Assembly: GCA_023380955.1 (NCBI GenBank)
Contig: JAMCTB010000041.1
Location: 1-16,337 of the forward strand
From: Chloroflexota bacterium
GTDB taxonomy: Bacteria > Chloroflexota > UBA6077
Direction of reading: 5' to 3'
Length of the DNA stretch: 16,337 nt
Under the pieces are notes generated by a model that worked only from the letters and a program-made list of their open reading frames with translations, ran no database searches and had not been told where the DNA came from. The position numbers were made by a program, and so were the translations under genes. Shown here in pieces: positions 8,524 through 15,391 of this stretch; the first letter of the stretch is position 1, and each line of letters opens with the position of its first letter.

Positions 8524-8538
8524 TGGTACGAAACTTGC
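8524..8538 (+). promoter_or_regulatory. Sigma-54 (-24/-12) promoter match upstream of the six-gene cluster
   Basis: TGGTACG-AAAC-TTGC compares with the RpoN consensus TGGCACG-N4-TTGC: six of seven bases in the -24 half, all four in the -12 half, and exact spacing. GG (8525-8526) and GC (8537-8538) are 10 bp apart as required. Transcription would start near 8550, giving a leader of about 74 nt. rpoN itself is in the window. TATACT at 8549-8554 could instead be a sigma-70 -10 box, but it has no -35. I found no equal match in the other intergenic regions by eye. Confidence 0.55.
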
Positions 8539-8623
8539 GGCCCGCTTCTATACTTCTACATGGATACTCCGGCCTGCCCTCGACGCGAGGACCCGGGCTC
8601 GTCCACAACCGAAGGAGGTGGAG

Positions 8624-8890
8624 ATGGCCAGCTTCCTGGAGATGCTGCTCGGAGGCACGGCGGCCGGCATAGGCTTCGTCCTGGGGGTCGGCGGGGCCCT
8701 GGCAGGAGCCCAGCAGATGCGTCCGCTGGCAAAACGGGCGATGAAGAGCTACCTGGTGGCAACAGACCGGGCCAGGGAAATGGCGGCCGAAATGGGCGAG
8801 ACCCTGGAGGACCTCTACGCGGAAGCCAGGGCCGAGCACGAGGCCGAGGCCAGGGCAGCGTCGGAAGGACAGCCCGGTACAGGCCAGTAG
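8624..8890 (+). CDS. DUF5132/PacL-like small membrane protein, copy 1
   Basis: This 88-residue protein has a glycine-rich hydrophobic N-terminal helix (about residues 8-29, LLGGTAAGIGFVLGVGGALA). The signature RPLAKRAMKSYL (33-44) follows, then an amphipathic charged helix to LEDLYAEARAEHEAEA (61-76) and a short polar tail. One TM helix with the charged helix in the cytoplasm is expected. The pattern resembles DUF5132 proteins and, more distantly, the mycobacterial PacL (DUF1490) proteins that assist P-type metal ATPases; this is from memory, not a search. AGGAGG at 8613-8618 lies 5 nt before the ATG at 8624, which is preferred to GTG at 8618. It is the first gene after the sigma-54 promoter match and is paralogous to 8923-9150 and 10833-11129 without gaps in the core. 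It has no cysteine. Confidence 0.75.
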   Translation: MASFLEMLLGGTAAGIGFVLGVGGALAGAQQMRPLAKRAMKSYLVATDRAREMAAEMGETLEDLYAEARAEHEAEARAASEGQPGTGQ

Positions 8891-8922
8891 CGATCCCTTC
8901 CCACCACCGAGAGGAGGTTAAC

Positions 8923-9150
8923 GTGGCCGGCATCCTTCGACCCATATTGATAGGGGGCAGCTGGGGATTGGGACTCGGAGTCGCCGCCACCGCCGCCACC
9001 GTCCTCAGCCCTGCCCTGCGTCCCCTGGCCCGCCGAGCCCTGAGAGGCTATCTCGGGGCTGCAGCCCGGGCTCGGGAGAGAGCTATCGACGCCACGACAC
9101 GCCTGGAGGATCTGTACGAGCCCCCGACCCCCATCCGCAGGAGGCAGTGA
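8923..9150 (+). CDS. DUF5132/PacL-like small membrane protein, copy 2
   Basis: This 75-residue paralogue starts at GTG 8923, with GAGGAGGT (8911-8918) 4 nt upstream. The N-terminal half is a glycine/alanine-rich hydrophobic helix (about residues 8-28). RPLARRALRGYL (33-44) and RLEDLY (60-65) fall at exactly the same residue numbers as RPLAKRAMKSYL and LEDLY of copy 1. The acidic C-terminal tail seen in the other two copies is missing; the protein ends shortly after with a basic IRRRQ. A longer in-frame reading from 8560 overlaps copy 1 and is not credible. Its stop overlaps the start of the HMA_2 gene by one base (TGATG), implying translational coupling and possible association of the two products. 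Confidence 0.72.
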   Translation: MAGILRPILIGGSWGLGLGVAATAATVLSPALRPLARRALRGYLGAAARARERAIDATTRLEDLYEPPTPIRRRQ

Positions 9151-9716
9151 TGCAGGGCAGCGGCGACAGGAAGGCCACCATAGTTCACGCTATCCCGGGC
9201 AGGGTGCGGGTTAGACTCGACCGCTCGCTGAGGTCTCCGGTCTTCATGCGCACCCTGGTCGATGCCCTGTCCCAGGTCGAGGGCGTGCGCAGGGTCCAGG
9301 CCAATCCCTCCACCGGTAGCCTGCTCCTGCTGTACGATCCCCAGCTGCTGAGCCTCGAGCAGCTTTACCAGGCGGCGCGCGCCGCCGACGTGACGCTGGT
9401 TATTCCCGGCACCCCGGCGGGGCCCGACTCGGCAGGGGAGCTGACCCCGCTGGCCCAGCGCATCAACTCCGCCATCGGCCGCCTGGACCAGACAGTGTTC
9501 GGCTTCACGGGGGGTAAGCTCGACCTTCGGACTCTCTTCCCTTTGGGGCTCGCCACCGCCGCCCTTCGCCAGATCGCGACCTCGGGCGGCAACCTGGCCG
9601 CTGCCCCCTGGTACGTCCTTCTCTGGTACTCCTTCGAGAGCTTCACCAAGTTCAACTCGAGAAGGGCAGCCGTCAATCCGGAGATGCCGGGTCCGGGTAG
9701 CGCCGCAGAGGGCTGA
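9150..9716 (+). CDS. Stand-alone HMA_2-type protein with C-terminal membrane region
   Basis: The product is 188 residues. Residues 10-85 fit the HMA_2 (heavy-metal-associated-like) ferredoxin fold: ATIVHAIPGRVRVRL (9-23), a helix, GVRRVQANPSTGSLLLLYD (45-63) and a second helix. The same fold is found at the N-terminus of some P-type ATPases such as mycobacterial CtpC. The CxxC metal site of classic HMA domains is absent, and there is no cysteine at all. The C-terminal half (LDLRTLFPLGLATAALRQI, then APWYVLLWYSFESF at 152-165) looks membrane-associated. The ATG at 9150 overlaps the preceding stop; AGGAGG at 9139-9144 is 5 nt upstream. A GTG at 9147 would add one residue. No ATPase is attached or adjacent, so a scaffold, sensing or adaptor role is more likely than metal carriage; this is inference. 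Confidence 0.75.
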   Translation: MQGSGDRKATIVHAIPGRVRVRLDRSLRSPVFMRTLVDALSQVEGVRRVQANPSTGSLLLLYDPQLLSLEQLYQAARAADVTLVIPGTPAGPDSAGELTPLAQRINSAIGRLDQTVFGFTGGKLDLRTLFPLGLATAALRQIATSGGNLAAAPWYVLLWYSFESFTKFNSRRAAVNPEMPGPGSAAEG

Positions 9717-9802
9717 TCCCGCTTTCGTTGAGTGCCGCATGGTGCAGGAAGCTCCTGATGGTGGATAATGCCCTCATACGGTGGTCGAGAAGGAGGGGAC
9801 GC

Positions 9803-10108
9803 ATGACCCTCAGGATCGGTCCCTTCATGGAGTTGGGCACGGTGCGCGGCGAGCCGATGGCCGTGGCGGGCCGCCAACTCGTCCCCGTCGCCCGGGTTCT
9901 GAAGCTGTCGCTCGGCAGGCGCGGGGCGCCCGGGGCGGGCGGCATAGTCTGGACGCGCCCCATAGCGGTGGAAGTGATTGAGACCGCGGGCCCGCGGCGG
10001 GTGGCCATCCCCAGCCCGAACAGGACGTTCATGATCGGGCTGGGGGCGGGCTTGGGTCTACTGTGGATGCTGGGTCTCCGGCGGTCACGCCGCCCGAGCA
10101 TAGGCTGA
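9803..10108 (+). CDS. Short GerW/YtfJ-like protein with C-terminal membrane anchor
   Basis: This 101-residue protein looks like a reduced GerW (YtfJ) domain. VRGEPMAVAGRQLVPVARV (14-32) and TRPIAVEVIE (51-60) line up with AFGEPRTIGDRTVIPAAEV and TRPVAAIVVG in the next gene. The glycine-rich loop and N-terminal helix usual in GerW are missing. Residues 76-93 (FMIGLGAGLGLLWMLGL) form a likely TM helix, followed by a basic RRSRR tail, so the domain would be tail-anchored with N outside the bilayer on the cytoplasmic face. The ATG at 9803 has AGGAGG (9791-9796) 6 nt upstream. It is 86 nt from the HMA_2 gene and 12 nt from the next, so the cluster reads as one unit. It has no cysteine. The GerW assignment is by internal comparison. 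Confidence 0.65.
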   Translation: MTLRIGPFMELGTVRGEPMAVAGRQLVPVARVLKLSLGRRGAPGAGGIVWTRPIAVEVIETAGPRRVAIPSPNRTFMIGLGAGLGLLWMLGLRRSRRPSIG

Positions 10109-10120
10109 GGAGGATCTAAC

Positions 10121-10609
10121 ATGAGCGAACCCGTGCAAGGTGGTGTGCCGGGCGGCGAGGCCGCTGCGGCGACTCGAGACCCCATGGACAGAATGGCGGA
10201 GCTGCTGCGGCAGCTCCTCACCTCAGGAGGCGTAAACGCGGCCTTCGGTGAACCCCGAACGATAGGGGATCGCACCGTCATTCCGGCGGCCGAAGTGATG
10301 CACGGCTTCGGATTTGGCATGGGATCCGGCCCGGGCCGTGGTCCCGGTGCCGAGTCGGCCGACGGCGGTTTCGGAGGGGGTGGCGGCGGAGGCACCCGCA
10401 CCAGGCCGGTGGCAGCCATCGTGGTCGGGCCCCAGGGGGTTTCCGTCGAACCGATCCTGGATATGACCCAGATATGGATGGCGGCCCTGACGGCGGGAGC
10501 CTTCAGTCTCCTGTGGATGAAGCGGCTCGGAAGGAAGATGGGAGGCATGTCCACCGCGGCTGCCGAGCCATCGCCGAGGAAGCTGGCAAAGCTGTTTCGG
10601 GGAAGGTAA
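10121..10609 (+). CDS. GerW/YtfJ-family protein with C-terminal membrane anchor
   Basis: This is a 162-residue protein. After a polar N-terminus and a helix (DRMAELLRQLL, 23-33) it shows the GerW pattern: FGEPRTIGDRTVIPAAEVMHGFGFGMGSG (42-70, read in two parts), a glycine run GGFGGGGGGG (82-91) and TRPVAAIVV (94-102). Residues 117-134 (QIWMAALTAGAFSLLWMK) form a likely TM helix followed by a basic stretch. GerW is known from spore germination in Bacillus, but homologues are widespread in bacteria that do not sporulate, where the role is unknown; no sporulation gene is in this window. The membrane tail is not part of the family core as I know it. AGGAGG (10108-10113) is 7 nt before the ATG. 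It has no cysteine. Confidence 0.8.
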   Translation: MSEPVQGGVPGGEAAAATRDPMDRMAELLRQLLTSGGVNAAFGEPRTIGDRTVIPAAEVMHGFGFGMGSGPGRGPGAESADGGFGGGGGGGTRTRPVAAIVVGPQGVSVEPILDMTQIWMAALTAGAFSLLWMKRLGRKMGGMSTAAAEPSPRKLAKLFRGR

Positions 10610-10614
10610 CCCCG

Positions 10615-10772
10615 TGGAGACGCGAGATCCTCCTGGAGACGCGAGATCTCGCGCCTCTGCGGACTCGAGCCGTCGGCACGGAAGATGCCCCAGGTGAGCC
10701 TCACGTCCAAGAGGGTCGACCCTCAGCCGGAGAGGGCCAGCGCTGAGCTGCAGCCGTCTCGAGAAGACGGCT
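10615..10772. repeat. Direct and inverted repeats in the gap before the third DUF5132 gene
   Basis: The 223-nt gap 10610-10832 has no gene that I can support. TGGAGACGCGAGATC occurs twice (10615-10629 and 10634-10648), 19 bp apart. CGCGAGATCTCGCG (10640-10653) is a perfect 14-bp palindrome. AGCCGTCT and AGACGGCT (10752-10759 and 10765-10772) form an 8-bp hairpin. They could be a terminator or processing site after the GerW gene, or a regulator site; no T run or clear promoter is present. Confidence 0.45.
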
Positions 10773-10832
10773 CCACGGCCGGGCGCCACGGGCTGCCGGG
10801 CCGGGTCGACCGAGAAAGGCGAGGTGCTCACT

Positions 10833-11129
10833 GTGGAGGAAATCATCGAGGCGATGGCGACGGGTGGCCGGGCCGCCGTCGTCGGTGTGGGCGTCGGCGT
10901 TGCCCTGCTGTTTACCCGCAACTTCCGGCCGCTGGCAAAGCATGCGGTCAAGGGCTATCTGACGGCCTCGGAAGGGATGCGTCGGGCTGCTTCCGGAGCC
11001 CGAGAGGGACTGCAGGACATCTACGCAGAGGCGAGGGCCGAGCAGGAGGGCCGGGTTCACACCCAGGTCCATGCCGAGCCCGGGACTCCGGCCGAGGGCG
11101 GAACGCCGGCGTCGGGCGCCGAGCCCTAG
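10833..11129 (+). CDS. DUF5132/PacL-like small membrane protein, copy 3
   Basis: This is the third paralogue, 98 residues. The N-terminal helix is hydrophobic (about 12-28, GRAAVVGVGVGVALLF), followed by FRPLAKHAVKGYL (31-43) and GLQDIYAEARAEQE (59-72), one residue out of register with copies 1 and 2. The longer, acidic, Pro/Gly-rich tail has two histidines (H77, H80). The start is uncertain: GTG at 10833 has GAGGTG (10821-10826) 6 nt upstream; GTG at 10824 would add three residues but lacks a Shine-Dalgarno. It is separated from the GerW gene by 223 nt of repeats and may have its own promoter, although none was seen. It has no cysteine. It closes the six-gene cluster; a hairpin block follows. 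Confidence 0.72.
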   Translation: MEEIIEAMATGGRAAVVGVGVGVALLFTRNFRPLAKHAVKGYLTASEGMRRAASGAREGLQDIYAEARAEQEGRVHTQVHAEPGTPAEGGTPASGAEP

Positions 11130-11153
11130 ATGTCAGGCTCACAGCACCGGTAA

Positions 11154-11310
11154 CGTAGGGCAGGGCGCTCTGCCCTGCCGCTTGGTGGTGCATGTTGTTC
11201 CGCGGGCGGCGGGGCACAGGGCCCCGCCCTACGTTGTCGACGCAATCGCCAGCCGGGCGGCGGGGCACAGGCGTGGCGCTGCGCTCGCTCGCGCCACGTG
11301 CCCTACACTG
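11154..11310. repeat. Block of three GC-rich hairpin modules (GTAGGGC family)
   Basis: Hairpin 1 pairs GGCAGGGC and GCCCTGCC (11159-11166/11172-11179). Hairpin 2 pairs GGCGGGGC and GCCCCGCC (11208-11215/11221-11228). Hairpin 3 pairs CGTGGCGC and GCGCCACG (11272-11279/11291-11298). GGGCGGCGGGGCACAGG occurs twice (11204-11220 and 11255-11271). CGTAGGGCAGGGC at the left edge mirrors GCCCCGCCCTACG at 11221-11233, and a second GCCCTAC closes hairpin 3. This is a dispersed-repeat cluster, perhaps mobile in origin. The first hairpin may also end the preceding transcript, although it lacks a T run. Confidence 0.65.
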
Positions 11311-11344
11311 TTGAGGCCACCTGTTGCGAGACTGTGAGACCGCT

Positions 11345-12064
11345 ATGGGCTATCGGATTGGCTGCTCGGGTTGGTCCTACCCCCACTGGCGCGATGTCTT
11401 CTATCCCCATGGCCTCCGCCAGGCCGATTGGTTCCAGCACTACAGCTCGGTCTTCGATACCGTCGAGATCAACAACTCCTTCTACCGCACACCTAGCGAG
11501 GAGAACTTCCAAACGTGGGCTCGCAAGGCCCCGGAGGGCTTCCTCTACGCCGTCAAGGTGAACCGGGCCATCACCCAGTACCACAAGCTGAACCCCTTGG
11601 CCTACCCTCTCTTCGCGGAGTTCGTCCGCCGGTCAGAGCGGATGGAGGCTGCCCTCGGCCCCCTCCTTCTCCAGCTGCCGCCCTCCTTGGGGCGCGACGA
11701 CGGCAGGCTGGCTGCCTTTCTCGAGCAGCCCATAGCCGCCCGTCACCCGCTGGCCATCGAGTTCCGGCACGCCGGCTGGTTTGCCGAGGAGGTGTACGAC
11801 CTGCTGAGGAAACACCGTGTGGCTCTGGTGCTCTCCGACTTCAAGGAGCTCCCCATACCCCAGGTGGCCACCACCCACTGGGTCTACCTGCGTCTCCACG
11901 GCACCAGCGGCCGCTACTTCGGCTCCTATGGAGATGAGGGGCTGAGGTACTGGGCGGACCGGCTGAAGGCCCTCTGTCCCGACGGATACGTCTACTTCAA
12001 CAACGACGTCGGCGGCGCCGCCCCTCACGACGCCCTCCGCCTCCGCGATCTGCTGTCGAAGTAA
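11345..12064 (+). CDS. DUF72 (YecE-like) family protein
   Basis: This is a 239-residue cytoplasmic protein of the DUF72/YecE family, a TIM-barrel fold whose biochemical role is not settled. Family marks seen: IGCSGWSYPHWRDVFYP (5-21), VEINNSFYRTPS (40-51), then W.R.AP.GF.YAVKVNRAIT (58-77), LLLQLPPS, LAIEFRHAGWF, and YFNND..G.AP.DA.RL at the C-terminus. ATG 11345 gives the family N-terminus; an upstream TTG at 11324 adds seven residues without support. No strong Shine-Dalgarno is visible, which leaves translation strength open. It lies just after the hairpin block and 162 nt before the secreted-protein gene on the same strand. Context does not hint at its substrate. Confidence 0.9.
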   Translation: MGYRIGCSGWSYPHWRDVFYPHGLRQADWFQHYSSVFDTVEINNSFYRTPSEENFQTWARKAPEGFLYAVKVNRAITQYHKLNPLAYPLFAEFVRRSERMEAALGPLLLQLPPSLGRDDGRLAAFLEQPIAARHPLAIEFRHAGWFAEEVYDLLRKHRVALVLSDFKELPIPQVATTHWVYLRLHGTSGRYFGSYGDEGLRYWADRLKALCPDGYVYFNNDVGGAAPHDALRLRDLLSK

Positions 12065-12087
12065 CCCCCAGGCCCTTGCCCATCCTC

Positions 12088-12101
12088 TACAACCTGTTGT
12101 A
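12088..12101. promoter_or_regulatory. 14-bp palindrome upstream of the secreted-protein gene
   Basis: TACAAC-CT-GTTGTA is a perfect inverted repeat, 24 nt past the DUF72 stop and about 125 nt before the next start. The form would suit a dimeric repressor site. Nothing else supports this, and no clear promoter was seen in 12065-12226. Confidence 0.2.
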
Positions 12102-12226
12102 AGCTGCCCTCGCCGCCAACCTGAACTACTTTCCAGGGTCCGGTGGCCGGCGACTTTCCCTTTGTGCCACACCGACCTTGCCGGATTCCCGATCCGTTCC
12201 CAACGCTCTGCCTTGGAGGCTCGATT

Positions 12227-14578
12227 TTGTCCAGGCTCACCGATCGCACCTGCACCGAAACCTCCAGCCGGAGCCCCCTCTGGCTCCTTCTCGGGCTGCT
12301 GCTGATTCTCGCCGCCCTGCCCGCGGTAGCCTTCTCACAGCCGTCGGATTCCCCCTCGGCGGAGGGTTGGAGCACCCTGGCGCTCCACACCCCGCGCGAC
12401 CTCCAGAGTGGGGAATTCCAGAACCTCCAGCTGGAGGGTGAGACCCTCCAGTTGGCAGGGGATGACGGCTTCGAGAGCGACCTTCACGCCCCCTTCCGCT
12501 TCTTTGGGGTGTACTCCTCCCCAACCATCGGGACGGACACCCCCTTCGGCCCCCTCCGCGTCGGCTTCGACGCCTCGACCTCCCCGGGATCTACCCTCTC
12601 CCTGGAGGTAAGGGTGCAGACGGCCGAAGGCAAATGGTCCCCCTGGCAAGAGGTGGAGGCGTCCGAACAGGCCTTCTCCAGCCCCGCTGCCGGCGTCGGA
12701 GTCCAGTACCGGGCCACCCTGCTGGCCGAGCAGCCGACGGCCTCGGCCTCCCTGCGGGAGGTTCGCCTCGAAACCCAGCCGGCCGAGGCAGCGGCACCCG
12801 CCCAATTCCAGGCGATGGATTCCCACCCCACAGTCCGGCTGTACGCCACGAGGGAGGGGCTGGTGGGACGCACCACGGCCAACGGCCACAAGATCGTGGA
12901 GAGGGACCACTTCGTCGCGCTGCCCTCCAAGAAGCCTCTCAACCCCAAGGAGAGCAAGGACTACCAGGTGGAGATCTCTTACAAGGGTAAGAAGGCGACT
13001 GCCCCCGTCTGGGACGTGGGTCCGTGGAACACCAAGGACAACTTCTGGGACTCGCCGCGGGAGATGTTCAACGACCTGCCCCGCTTCACCCCTCAGGTCA
13101 ACGCGGCCTTCTTCAACAACCACAACAGCGGCAACGACCAGTTTGGCCGCCCGGTGCTCTACCCTGCCGCCATCGATATTGCCGACGGCACCTTCTGGGA
13201 CGATCTGGGGATGGCCGGCTCCGACTGGGTGGACGTCACTTTCCTCTGGGTCGACGCCGCCGCCCCGCCGCTGGTCGCGATGCCCAGGGTGGTCCCCAAG
13301 TCGGGCCCCATTCCGCAGCCCATCTTCCAGTCGGCTCCAACCCCGACGCCGCCTCCAACCCCAACACCCCTGCCCAAGCGCTGGTACTTCGCCGAGGGCT
13401 CCACCTCCAAGCCCTTCGACACCTGGCTGCTGCTGCAAAACCCGGATCCGGCCCCGGCGACCGCCAAGGTCACCTACATGCTGCCCAACGGCGGCCAGAA
13501 GATCGCCGATTACGCCCTCAAGCCCGCCAGCCGCACCAGCATCTACCTGAACTCGGTGGTCCCGAATACCGAGGTCTCGACCCTGGTCGAGTCCGACCGC
13601 TACATCTTCGCCGAGCGGGCCATGTACTTCTACCAGGAGGGCCACGATACCGTCGGGACCATGTCGCCCTCCACCACCTGGTACTTCGCCGAGGGCAGCA
13701 CGGTTCCCCCTTTCGAGACCTGGTTGCTGATGCAGAACCCCAACAAGGAGCCAACGACCGCCACCATCACCCTCTACAAGGAAGACGGGGGCACGGTCAC
13801 CCACAAGATGCTGATCCCCCACGTCTCCCGGGCCAGCCTGCTGCTGAACCAGCTGTTCAGCGGCGCCTCGGTGGGGGCAAAGATCGAGGCCGACAGGCCG
13901 ATAGTGGCCGAGAGGGCCGTCTACAAGGAGAAGGGGAAGGTGGGCACCGACTCCATGGGCGCGATGGCCCTCTCCAAGAACTGGTACATGGCAGAGGGAG
14001 TAACCCGGGGCGGCTACGACACCTGGCTCCTGCTGTTGAACCCTCACGATGTGCCCGGTACGGCCAAGGCGACCTACATGAGGGAGGACGGGACCACGAC
14101 CAGCAACAGCTATCTGCTCCCTCCCCGGACACGGCTCAGCGTTTACGTGAACCAGGAGGCGCCCAACACCCGCGTGGCGACGAAGGTCGAGGCCGACCTG
14201 CCGATAGTGGCCGAGCGCTCCACCTACTTCCCCGGTGGCCTCGGCGGCCACAACTCCATGGCAGCCCCGGCCCTCAGCAAGCAGTGGTATCTGCCCGAGG
14301 GCTCGACGGCCAAGCCCTTCTCCGAGAACGTCCTGATCGCCAACCCGAACACCGCGGCCGCCAACCTCACGGTGTCCTTCATGAAGGAGGACGGTTCTAC
14401 CGTGGAGAAGCAGTACGCCATGAAGCCCACCAGCCGGCTCACCCTGCAAATGAACGACATCCTCCCCGATACGGCCTTCTCCACCCGCGTCCAGTCGGAC
14501 CAGCCGGTAGTGGCAGAGCGCTCCATGTACTTCTCCGACTGGAAGGGCGGCCACAGCTCCATGGGCATACCCCGGTAG
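12227..14578 (+). CDS. Secreted protein: RlpA-like barrel plus four [12 protein letters not shown] repeats
   Basis: This is a 783-residue exported protein. The TTG at 12227 is chosen because GGAGG (12215-12219) lies 7 nt upstream and it places a signal peptide at the N-terminus: hydrophobic core 18-31 ([14 protein letters not shown]), likely cleavage after AVA or AFS at about 35-37. A start at 12143 is possible but adds 28 residues before the signal. Residues about 40-190 are a beta-rich unit ([12 protein letters not shown]). Residues about 200-343 resemble an RlpA-like double-psi barrel: [47 protein letters not shown] Pro/Thr linker (372-384) leads to four ~100-residue repeats. A wall-associated or surface role is likely; enzyme activity is unproven. 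Peptidoglycan cleavage, as in RlpA, is one option, but the RlpA NDRGPF motif reads WDVGPW here. Confidence 0.85.
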   Translation: MSRLTDRTCTETSSRSPLWLLLGLLLILAALPAVAFSQPSDSPSAEGWSTLALHTPRDLQSGEFQNLQLEGETLQLAGDDGFESDLHAPFRFFGVYSSPTIGTDTPFGPLRVGFDASTSPGSTLSLEVRVQTAEGKWSPWQEVEASEQAFSSPAAGVGVQYRATLLAEQPTASASLREVRLETQPAEAAAPAQFQAMDSHPTVRLYATREGLVGRTTANGHKIVERDHFVALPSKKPLNPKESKDYQVEISYKGKKATAPVWDVGPWNTKDNFWDSPREMFNDLPRFTPQVNAAFFNNHNSGNDQFGRPVLYPAAIDIADGTFWDDLGMAGSDWVDVTFLWVDAAAPPLVAMPRVVPKSGPIPQPIFQSAPTPTPPPTPTPLPKRWYFAEGSTSKPFDTWLLLQNPDPAPATAKVTYMLPNGGQKIADYALKPASRTSIYLNSVVPNTEVSTLVESDRYIFAERAMYFYQEGHDTVGTMSPSTTWYFAEGSTVPPFETWLLMQNPNKEPTTATITLYKEDGGTVTHKMLIPHVSRASLLLNQLFSGASVGAKIEADRPIVAERAVYKEKGKVGTDSMGAMALSKNWYMAEGVTRGGYDTWLLLLNPHDVPGTAKATYMREDGTTTSNSYLLPPRTRLSVYVNQEAPNTRVATKVEADLPIVAERSTYFPGGLGGHNSMAAPALSKQWYLPEGSTAKPFSENVLIANPNTAAANLTVSFMKEDGSTVEKQYAMKPTSRLTLQMNDILPDTAFSTRVQSDQPVVAERSMYFSDWKGGHSSMGIPR
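13382..14575 (+). repeat. Four ~300-nt in-frame repeats ([12 protein letters not shown] domains)
   Basis: Repeat starts at W386, W485, W586 and W687 of the secreted protein (nt 13382, 13679, 13982, 14285); periods are 99, 101 and 101 residues, and the last unit is 97. Each follows the order WY-AEG-T--(P)F-TWLL-QNP, then a beta strand with --DG, then a P-SR-S--(L)N turn, then ESD-PIVAER-MYF and a G-H-SMG close. Divergence between units is considerable, so the duplications are old. The pattern matches a repeat known in Chloroflexota and Actinomycetota surface proteins (DUF5719-like, from memory). Confidence 0.85.
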
Positions 14579-14608
14579 ATTCCTACACCCTTCTATTAGC
14601 CGATGCGT

Positions 14609-14652
14609 TACACTAATCGGGGGCGGTCTCTCCAGGCCGCTCCCCCGAGACC
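14609..14652 (+). promoter_or_regulatory. Candidate -10 box and leader hairpin before the response regulator
   Basis: TACACT (14609-14614) could be a -10 box; no -35 is evident. The leader can pair in two ways that exclude each other: GGGGG-CGG (14619-14626 region) with CCG-CT-CCCCC (to 14645), or GGTCTC (14625-14630) with GAGACC (14647-14652). The alternative folding may be chance in GC-rich DNA. Confidence 0.3.
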
Positions 14653-14672
14653 TCTTTGCCGGTGAGGAAGCG

Positions 14673-15380
<708 letters not shown>

Positions 15381-15391
15381 ACCCACCATCT

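Noticed and set aside
8560..9150. A single 196-residue protein spanning the first two small cluster genes
   Set aside because: The first two thirds overlap copy 1 in another frame. The family-like part begins only at GTG 8923, which has its own GAGGAGGT, so two separate genes fit better.
11303..11345. Possible sigma-54 site before DUF72 (GG near 11314 with TTGCG at 11324)
   Set aside because: The GG to GC spacing is 9 rather than 10 and the -24 half does not match consensus.
13024..14616. A 530-codon open frame on the plus strand inside the secreted-protein gene
   Set aside because: It is an out-of-frame reading of the four repeats, rich in Arg/Pro/Gln and without family features.
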